From the NCBI GenBank assembly GCA_036794395.1, contig DAIRGS010000335.1, positions 1 through 7,756 on the forward strand: a stretch of 7,756 bases of DNA. Direction: 5' to 3'. Shown here one piece after another: positions 1-5,800 of the stretch (its first letter is position 1; the number at the start of each line of letters is the position of its first letter). Source of the DNA: DASXMX01 sp036794395 (GTDB lineage: Bacteria > Planctomycetota > Phycisphaerae > Tepidisphaerales > Tepidisphaeraceae). Made by a program: the position numbers and the translations under genes. Under the pieces are notes generated by a model. That model was not told the origin of the DNA. It did not search any database and saw only the letters and a program-made list of their open reading frames with translations.

Positions 1-118
1 TATCGCATATGACCCCTCCGACGCAAAAAATGGGAGTGCGAGGCTCCTGCCGAGCAAATCTGACCTGAAAAAATGCGCTCGGCGGGAGCCTCGCACTCCC
101 GCTGAGCGCATATGCGAT
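1..118. repeat. Nested inverted repeat (10-bp outer arms, 24-bp inner arms)
   Basis: Inner arms at 32-55 and 77-100 are reverse complements over 24 bp with a single difference, which would be a G-U wobble in one RNA strand. They start with GGGAGTGCGAGGCTCC and enclose a 21-nt A-rich loop. Outer arms at 2-11 (ATCGCATATG) and 109-118 (CATATGCGAT) are a perfect 10-bp inverted repeat, so the whole element is a hairpin inside a hairpin. It may extend beyond the left edge. I recall similar GGGAGTGCGAGGCTCCCGCC hairpins scattered between planctomycete genes, but I cannot confirm this here. It could be a dispersed MITE/REP-like element, a transcription terminator, or both. Confidence 0.8.
25..100 (-). 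terminator. Possible intrinsic terminator of the minus-strand pair
   Basis: Read on the minus strand, the 24-bp stem (arms 100-77 and 55-32) is followed by one A and then six T (complement of the A run at 25-30). That is the layout of a rho-independent terminator. It lies about 370 nt beyond the stop codon of the SAP-like gene, which is far for a dedicated terminator. The plus strand has no T tract after the stem. Function is inferred from shape only. Confidence 0.35.
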
Positions 119-468
119 CGTCCTGATCGCGCCGCGGCGGTTCTTGGCACGGAGCGGGGGGAGCGGGCCGATCGTGATTGGGTTGAGGAATTTGAATGGA
201 GCCGGACAGGGGCGGCGCAGGTAAAAGATGCGTGCTACAGTGGGGAAAGCGTAGCATTATGTAGCATGGAGATGCGCCGGTTGCGAGGTGTATTGCAAGC
301 GTTGTAAATACAGTTTGTTATGGCAAGGTATCGGAAGGCATTGGCGGGAAAGCGGTGCAACATTCGTGCAACGTGTGTAGCAAAGTGTAGCACGGGGGCC
401 GATTTTCAGGCGAATAACGGGGGTGCCGTGCTACACCTGCTACACGGGTCTAAGCCACGTTTGGGGGT
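119..468. other. Gene-free spacer with TGTAGCA motif cluster
   Basis: No convincing gene was found in these 350 bases. A 61-codon frame from 320 runs into the antisense of the well-supported minus-strand gene and has no ribosome site or recognisable motif. The notable content is a set of short repeats spaced about one helical turn apart: TGCTACA at 233, GTAGCA at 251 and 261, GTGCAAC at 355 and 366, GTGTAGCA at 375 and 385, and TGCTACAC at 429 and 438. These look like protein-binding sites or remnants of a mobile-element end rather than coding sequence. Confidence 0.6.
375..445. repeat. Inverted repeat of paired TGTAGCA motifs
   Basis: The left arm at 375-395 holds two GTGTAGCA copies 10 nt apart. 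The right arm at 426-445 holds two TGCTACAC copies 9 nt apart. The arms are reverse complements over about 20 bp with one bulge in the left arm, and they enclose about 30 nt. The element begins 23 nt past the stop codon of the minus-strand SAP-like gene. It could therefore form a hairpin at the end of that mRNA, but no T tract follows on the minus strand, so it is not a textbook terminator. A dyad of binding sites for a dimeric protein is an equally good reading. Confidence 0.7.
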
Positions 469-1359
469 TTACCGGTGGGGATGGACGAAGACTTCGGTGA
501 TGTAGGAATAGATCAGCGAAACCACGGCGACCACCACGCTGGCCCAGAGGGTGATTTTCAGGATCTTGATTCGGTTGGCGACTTCCTTGTCGCGCCACTC
601 GGCCAGTCTTCGGTCGATTTCGTCGAGTTTGCGATCGATGCGGGCTTCGATTTCGTCGAGCTTTGTGTTGACATAGGAGTCGGCGGATTTCTTGATGCGG
701 TTGGAGATGCCGCCGAACAGACCGGCTTCTTCGATGTCTTCGCGGAGGGTGGGGACGGGAGCGGGGCCGGAGGTGCTGGGGGACTGGGGATCGGCGGGGA
801 TGAACTGATAATCGCTGGGACCCTCTTCGCCGATGATGCGGGCGATGAGTGAGCCGAGCATCGCCCGGCGTTTGCGGTTGATGCGGGAGAGGAACCCTTC
901 CTTTTTCTTGAGCTTGCGCACCAGCACGGGGACGGGATCGTCGTCGCGGGCGTCGAGGCCGCGAAGCTTGGCAAGCGTGACCAGGCCAGGCTGGGAAAGG
1001 CCGGCAAAGCGCATGGAGCGGATGCGGGAAATTTCGTGGGCGATCTGTTCCTTGGAGGCGCTGGAGGTGACGGGCCGTCTGCCCCATCGGACGATGTCGA
1101 GCATGGCGTCGCGATCCATGGAGGCGATCAGATGCCGGCGATCGTGAATCGCCGCGACCAGCGCCTGGCGGCTCTTGAAGCTGGTGGGATCGAGGCCGAA
1201 TTCCTCGGCGAGATGATCGAGCTCATCCCGCGGCATCTCAGAAAGCTGCCGCGGCGGCGCAACGGTATCGGCGACCGCAACCGCCCGCGAAGGCTCGGCG
1301 GCGGCGCGGGTTTGGTCGGGGAGAAGTCGTGGCTCATCGCCGGGCGGCACTGGGCTCAT
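469..1359 (-). CDS. Tail-anchored protein with SAP/Rho-N-like helical modules
   Basis: This 296-residue protein is not one I can name. After a Pro/Ala-rich leader (1-38) come what look like three helix-loop-helix modules of the SAP or Rho N-terminal type: 39-79 (RDELDHLAEEFGLDP), 82-116, and 117-153 (QPGLVTLAKLRGLDARDDD followed by VRKLKKKEG). Such modules often bind nucleic acid. Basic residues cluster at 148-166. A Pro/Ser linker (186-204) leads to a charged coiled coil at about 229-262 (KLDEIEARIDRKLDEIDRRL). A single hydrophobic helix at about 268-287 leaves only nine residues after it, so the bulk should face the cytoplasm as in a tail-anchored protein. The start is fixed by an in-frame TAG 18 nt upstream and an AGGAG site. 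The gene overlaps the small membrane-protein gene by 26 bp, suggesting translational coupling. DNA binding at the membrane is inference. Confidence 0.85.
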   Translation of the reverse strand: MSPVPPGDEPRLLPDQTRAAAEPSRAVAVADTVAPPRQLSEMPRDELDHLAEEFGLDPTSFKSRQALVAAIHDRRHLIASMDRDAMLDIVRWGRRPVTSSASKEQIAHEISRIRSMRFAGLSQPGLVTLAKLRGLDARDDDPVPVLVRKLKKKEGFLSRINRKRRAMLGSLIARIIGEEGPSDYQFIPADPQSPSTSGPAPVPTLREDIEEAGLFGGISNRIKKSADSYVNTKLDEIEARIDRKLDEIDRRLAEWRDKEVANRIKILKITLWASVVVAVVSLIYSYITEVFVHPHR

Positions 1360-1642
1360 TTCGCAGCTTCGCTCCTAGATCGTAGATGACGACATGACCT
1401 CGCCAGAGGATCACGAACGTCACGCACAGCAACAGGCAGATCAGCACGTCGCCCCAGAAGGTCTTGAAACGCAATCGGAGGCTGTGGACGACGAGGTACC
1501 TGCGGAGAATGGTAACGTACTTGTCGCTGCCGGACAGCACGACGTACCAGCCCCAGAGGGATTGGAGCGTGACGACGGTGGCGTAGATCGTTGCGATGAT
1601 CGAGACGACCCAGCGGAAGAAGTCGAAGGCGTCGAGATGCAT
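1334..1642 (-). CDS. Small two-helix membrane protein
   Basis: This 102-residue protein is unrecognised. It has two strongly hydrophobic segments, about 11-36 (RWVVSIIATIYATVVTLQSL then WGWYVVL) and 63-80 (WGDVLICLLLCVTFVILW). They are joined by a basic loop (37-62, with KYVTILRR and RLRFK) that by the positive-inside rule should be cytoplasmic, placing both ends outside. The N-terminal part is rich in aromatic residues. ATG at 1642 is the first start after an in-frame TGA; no clear ribosome site precedes it. Its stop lies inside the first codons of the downstream SAP-like gene, a 26-bp overlap, so the two are probably made together. The frame is supported by coherent hydrophobicity and the overlap rather than by homology. 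Confidence 0.75.
   Translation of the reverse strand: MHLDAFDFFRWVVSIIATIYATVVTLQSLWGWYVVLSGSDKYVTILRRYLVVHSLRLRFKTFWGDVLICLLLCVTFVILWRGHVVIYDLGAKLRNEPSAARR
1372..1376 (-). promoter_or_regulatory. Shine-Dalgarno site AGGAG for the SAP-like gene
   Basis: On the minus strand AGGAG lies 12 nt before the ATG at 1359, slightly longer than ideal, and inside the 3' end of the upstream small membrane-protein gene. It supports the chosen start and independent re-initiation on a shared message. Confidence 0.55.
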
Positions 1643-1656
1643 AGTGGGAATTAGGG

Positions 1657-1698
1657 ATTTGAAATTTGAGATTTGAGATTTCAGATTTCAAATTCGAA
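1657..1698. repeat. Heptad tandem repeat (six units of ATTTGAA type)
   Basis: Six consecutive 7-bp units can be read directly: ATTTGAA, ATTTGAG, ATTTGAG, ATTTCAG, ATTTCAA, ATTCGAA. The first and last units are near reverse complements, so the tract is also partly palindromic. It ends 15 nt upstream of the small membrane-protein start codon and so would lie in its leader or promoter. Confidence 0.8.
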
Positions 1699-1728
1699 TG
1701 ACGAAATTCGAAATTCGAATCAAATCCG

Positions 1729-1881
1729 AATGACTGAATGACGAAATTCGAAACGAAGAAGGATGCTTAAGGGGGAAGCGCCACTAAATCGATCCGGTCT
1801 CGTGATGGCAGATCCTTCGCTGCCGCTCAGGAGGACAATGTTTGGGGAGCCGCTTGGTCTTCGTTTCGTCATTCGGTCATT
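1729..1881. repeat. Imperfect inverted repeat enclosing about 98 bp
   Basis: The left arm 1729-1759 and right arm 1858-1881 are reverse complements: AATGAC, one variable base, then GAATGACGAAA and CGAAGA. The left arm carries an extra 7 bp (TTCGAAA) that looks like one more short repeat unit. The interior (1760-1857) is more GC-rich, contains no frame of note, and includes the small dyad at 1813-1832. The layout is like a short non-autonomous mobile element, but no target-site duplication could be established. Confidence 0.6.
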
Positions 1882-1960
1882 TGAGCATTCGTCATTGATT
1901 CGCCAGCCCTGAGCCTGTCGAAGGGTCATTCGAATTTCGTCATTCGTCATTTTCTATTTA

Positions 1961-1980
1961 TCCGCGGTCCCGAGCGGACC
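1961..1980 (-). terminator. Weak hairpin just past the yggS stop codon
   Basis: GGTCC (1966-1970) and GGACC (1976-1980) form a 5-bp stem with a 5-nt loop, with an alternative pairing of TCCGC (1961-1965) and GCGGA (1974-1978). It lies 4 nt downstream of the stop codon, and the minus strand continues into AT-rich ATAAATAGAAAA. The stem is short and there is no true T tract, so this is a tentative terminator. Confidence 0.25.
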
Positions 1981-1984
1981 TTCG

Positions 1985-2755
1985 CTAATCATCATTGTCT
2001 TCAGCATGATCGGCGGTTTTGCCGCCGAAGAGGGCGGAGCCGATTCTCAGCATGGTGGAGCCTTCGGCGATGGCGAGTTCGAAGTCGTCGCTCATGCCCA
2101 TGCTGATGTGGCGGAGGTTGGCGCCGCCGATCTTGTGCCAGTGAAGTTCCTCGAAAATTTCGCGAGTGCGGGCGAAGGCCTGACGGACCTTGGCCTCGGG
2201 AACGTCAAGCGGGCCCATGGTCATGAGGCCGACGAACTGGAGATTGGGCATGGAGTCCATCTGCTCGGCCAGGTGAACCGCCGCCCCAACGGCAACACCA
2301 AACTTGCTGGTTTCCTCGCTGGCGTTGACCTGAAGCAGAACGGGGGTTCTACGGTCGAGCTTAGCCCCGGCGGTGTCGAGCTCCTCGGCGAGGCGCAGGC
2401 TGTCGACGCTGTGGATCAGACTGACCAGGGGTATAACAGCTTTGACCTTATTGCGCTGGACGTGCCCGATCATGTGCCAGCGGACTTTATCGGGGTAGCC
2501 GCCTTCGCCATGAATGGCCCGGCGGGAGAGATACTCAGTGAGCTGAGCGGCGCGCTGAGTAAGCACCTGCACGCGGCTTTCACCCAGATCGGAAACACCG
2601 AGCTGAAGAATCTCGCGGACCTGCTCCGGGGCGGCGGTTTTGGTCACCGCTACCAGCGTAATTTCCGCCGGATCGCGCTTCGCCTTAGCCGCGGCGGCGG
2701 TAATACGATCGCGGATTTCCTCCAGCTTTTCTGCCAGTGCCGTTCGTTTGGCCAT
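1985..2755 (-). CDS. yggS: YggS/PLPBP-family pyridoxal phosphate-binding protein
   Basis: Members of this family (bacterial YggS, human PLPBP) are single-domain cytoplasmic TIM-barrel proteins. They bind pyridoxal 5'-phosphate without known catalysis and help keep vitamin B6 and amino-acid pools balanced. The 256 residues carry the family motifs in order: LVAVTKT with the PLP lysine K39, WHMIGHVQRNKVK (93-105), HSVDS (115-119), LLQVNASEETSKFG (140-153), GLMTM (176-180) and SMGMSDDFELAIAEG followed by MLRIGSALFG (218-244). The usual GEN(R/Y)VQ reads GESRVQ (59-63), and residues 70-91 form an insertion relative to E. coli YggS. The MAKR start is preferred because AAGGGA lies 9 nt upstream and it matches the family's N-terminus; an ATG at 2788 would add 11 residues without a ribosome site. 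It sits 69 bp after the giant surface-protein gene, without the common partners proC, yggT or sepF. Confidence 0.96.
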   Translation of the reverse strand: MAKRTALAEKLEEIRDRITAAAAKAKRDPAEITLVAVTKTAAPEQVREILQLGVSDLGESRVQVLTQRAAQLTEYLSRRAIHGEGGYPDKVRWHMIGHVQRNKVKAVIPLVSLIHSVDSLRLAEELDTAGAKLDRRTPVLLQVNASEETSKFGVAVGAAVHLAEQMDSMPNLQFVGLMTMGPLDVPEAKVRQAFARTREIFEELHWHKIGGANLRHISMGMSDDFELAIAEGSTMLRIGSALFGGKTADHAEDNDD

Positions 2756-2764
2756 CTTCACAAT

Positions 2765-2770
2765 TCCCTT
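2765..2770 (-). promoter_or_regulatory. Shine-Dalgarno-like AAGGGA for yggS
   Basis: AAGGGA on the minus strand is 9 nt before the ATG at 2755. The alternative upstream ATG at 2788 has only pyrimidine-rich sequence before it. This site decides the start in favour of the 256-residue product. Confidence 0.5.
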
Positions 2771-2824
2771 CGTGATTCGAAAGGACATTATATGGATGGG
2801 CGGGCGGATGGATAGTCGGAGGAT

Positions 2825-5800
2825 CTACTGGTGTTTTCCCGGATGCTTCTTCGGTTGTTTGTGATGCTTATCTGCGATTGGGGCGGTGTCGGTGATTAAG
2901 GTGGAATTCGTCGTAGGCGATGTTACCGCGGGAGGGGTTGCCACATTCTGGGAAACAGTGGGCGTTGCGACGACGATCGGGGCGGCAACCGAACCGGTTG
3001 CGACGGCGTTGTAGTTGCGGACGAGAAGGACGGCGTCGGTGGAGTTGATGGAGTTGTCGTAGTTGAAATTGCCGCGATCCCAGGAGGGGAACCCGGATGT
3101 GTTGAAGTTGGATTGCATACGCGCGGCATCTGCGAGATTCACCACGCGATCAAGGTTTGTATCGCCCGCGACCGTGTAGCGGATTTCGATGGTGTTGGCG
3201 GGTTGGCCGGCAATGTATCCATCAGCCGAATCGGCATAACCCAGGGCGAACTTGGCAGAGTTAATCGCTGCTGCGGAGGAAGTAAAAGCCCCGGAGAGTC
3301 CAGCGCCGGATCCCGTCCATGTGCCGTTGTTGTAACCGGCTTTAAGCGCCTGCTGGATGAGGGATGTGGGGCTTTGGCCGGGAACGTAGCTGAAATAGAG
3401 GGTGCTTTGCGTGAGGTCGATGGTTGAGCCGGCGAAGGGGTTGGTGCCCTGGAGGCCGGTAATGGTGAAGGTGCCGTTGAGTGCAAGAAAATGGGGAAGG
3501 GGTTGCTGGCCCGAGCTGTAGTCGAGGCCAATGGTGTCGGCGCCGCCATTTCCATTGAGGGTAATCGTGGCCAAAGGGTCTACAGTCATGATGGTGGCAA
3601 ATGTCTGGTGCTGGTTCACGCTGACGGTAAAGAACCCACTATTGGCTGAAAAGCTGATGGAATCGTTTCCCGCGGACCCATTGACGATAGCGTACTGGGC
3701 TCGAACAGAACCGATGTCCCACGCGCCAGGGTAAATATCGATGAAAATGCCTCGTTGATCGGTCGCTGATTCGCTGCGACGAAGATTCACTCCGCCATTG
3801 CCGACGGCGGGGCTCCCCTGACGCGGCGGCAGGGTGGGCGTGGGGCCGTAGTAATAGCCGAGGGGAAGAAGCTGCGGATTGATCGGGGCAGCGGTGGTTC
3901 CGGTCAGATCTGTGGAAACCCATCCAACACTCGTGCCCACCGCGCCAATCAAATTGTAGCCGTATGACCACACCAGCCCTGAAACGTCGACCGCCCCGTT
4001 GCCCGCGATGATCGAGTCGTCAACGCTGCTGCTGTTGGACGCCAGCCCCAGTCCGCCATTGCCGGAAATCGTCGACGAGATGATGTCCAGGTACGGCCCG
4101 CCAATGATCGCCGTTGACGTGTAACCCGTAATCGTGCTTGTATCGATTTTCGAGAGCGTGTGGGGATCGCTCCCGGCGGAAAGTGCAGTCGCTGCCGTTC
4201 CATCGCCCAAAAGACTCGACCGCAGGATTGAGTACGAACTGCTGGGCGAAAGCCCACCGTGAACCGTGGCATCGGTATAACTCTGTGACTTCGGCGAGGC
4301 AATGCCGCCGTTGAACAGCGTCAAACCAGAGACGTAAACTGACCCGGCCGTGCCGATGTTGCCGTGAATAGAAACATTGAGCGCACCGGGTCCGAAAATC
4401 CATACATTCCCGTTGGCGTTTCCCGTCTCGACAATTGGGCTGCTGAGAAAGATGCTGCCTGTCAGACCGGCAGAGAATACGACAATTGACGAAGGCTGCA
4501 CGGTGGTCGCGCGGTCGAGCGCCCATCGCAGCGTGCCCACGCTGCCGTCATCAGCAAGACTGGTCACGGTAATGGTGTTGGCGTCGTTGAGATAGCGGGC
4601 GACGCCCAGCCAGTGCTGACCGGCCGAGACATTGGCAACGACAATAAGTTGGCCCGTTGGCGCAAGGGCCGCGCCCTCGAAAACCACACTGGGGTAAAAA
4701 GGGGGCGGGGGGATAAAGAACGGGTCCTGGTCGATCGTAAAATGCGGGTCAGCCGAGCCATTGGGAAGAAGCTTGCGAACCAGTGGCGCTCCGCCGGGGT
4801 TAACCACAAATTCCCCGAAATTGCTGCGCTGGTTTCCGACCAGGATGATTTCGCCGTCTGGTTGAAGGATCAGACTGGCCAGCGTAAAGAGATCAGACTG
4901 AACGATGTTCCCAACGACATTCTCACTCAGTGTAACCACACCCTTCGTTCCGAAGCCGCCATCGAGAGAACCATTCAGATTAAATCGCGCCAATGAGTGC
5001 GGCGTATAACTAAAGCTGGTGGCTCCCGCGGCAACAATCTTCCCATCCGGTTGAATCACCAGTTTGGTAACTGCCCCCGCCACTCCAGTCGAGGGGTTCG
5101 TAAAAGCGGCGGCAGTCGTCGCGACGCCCGCGGCGCCGAAGCCGTCATCGGGCGATCCGTTGACGTTAAACCGGTACAGCGCATATTCGCTGTTGAGGTG
5201 CGATCCGATCACCACCTTGCCATCGGATTGAACTGCGACAGCTGTCGCCTTGGAATTGCTTCCCGTTTGCCCAAGGTCTTTCGACACCATCCCCGTGGAA
5301 TTGAATGAGGTATCGAGCAGGCCGGCGGGGGTGTAGCGTGCGATATCGAAACCAACGTTGGGATAGTTGAAGTATGACCCGGCGGCGACGATTGTTCCGC
5401 CGGGGCCAAAAGCAATCGAGTCGATTTCTTCATTGCCGGGGAAATCAGTAATCTCTTTACCGGCGGAGCCGAACGTGGTGTCGAGTAAGCCGTTGGAGTT
5501 GTAACGAGCGAGAGCGAAACTGGCGCTGCTGATATTGGGCAGTGAATCGACAGTTGCCCCGCCAAGAACAATCTTGCCATCGCTTTGCACGAGCAGCGAC
5601 GTTGCGAAGGAAAAGTTGCCGATTGACGTTACCACCGAGCCGTTGGTGCCAAAGTTAGTGTCGATCGTCCCATCCGCGTTGAGGCGTTCAAGGAAGAATT
5701 GGCCCTGCCCGTCGTTGGCGATGGTGCCGGTCGAACCGGCCAGCAGGATTTGTCCGCTGGACAGGACGGCCGTCGCCTTTACGCGGAAGGTTGTGGCATT

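Larger units (their letters stand above)
1643..1984. repeat. Spacer built from dispersed-type repeats
   Basis: Almost all of this 342-bp spacer is repetitive. It holds a heptad tract at 1657-1698 and the unit GAATGACGAAATTCGAAA at 1696-1713 and 1736-1753. The inverted core of that unit is at 1931-1945. A long imperfect inverted repeat has arms at 1729-1759 and 1858-1881. Two short motifs, TCCTTCGCTGCCGCTCAGGA (1813-1832) and CCCTGAGCCTGTCGAAGGG (1907-1925), resemble widespread REP-like elements I recall from environmental bacteria. A 76-codon minus-strand frame here (MTNDEIRMT...RFEFRHSVIRI) is just these repeats read through and is not called a gene. A promoter for the downstream membrane pair should lie here, but I cannot pick one out. 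Confidence 0.75.

Noticed and set aside
233..445. CRISPR-like array from repeated TGTAGCA
   Set aside because: Units are only 6-8 bp, vary in orientation and spacing, and have no unique spacers of uniform length.
320..505. 61-codon plus-strand frame starting MARYRKALAGKRC
   Set aside because: It crosses the TGTAGCA dyad and the 3' end of the well-supported minus-strand gene, has no ribosome site, and shows no family motif.
475..852. 125-codon plus-strand acidic frame (FVEFAIDAGFDFVELCVDIG)
   Set aside because: It is antisense to the coiled-coil part of the SAP-like protein; its periodicity mirrors the KLDEI repeats on the other strand.
1356..1691. 111-codon minus-strand frame starting MKSEISNLKFQIPNS
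   Set aside because: The N-terminus is the heptad tract translated, and the rest is a shifted frame of the small membrane-protein gene without hydrophobic segments.
1720..1950. 76-codon minus-strand frame starting MTNDEIRMT
   Set aside because: It is made of the spacer repeats read as protein; such MTNDE/FVIRHS-type frames are typical translation artefacts of these repeats.
2006..2815. 269-codon plus-strand frame opposite yggS
   Set aside because: It is the antisense shadow of yggS, whose family motifs are unambiguous on the minus strand.
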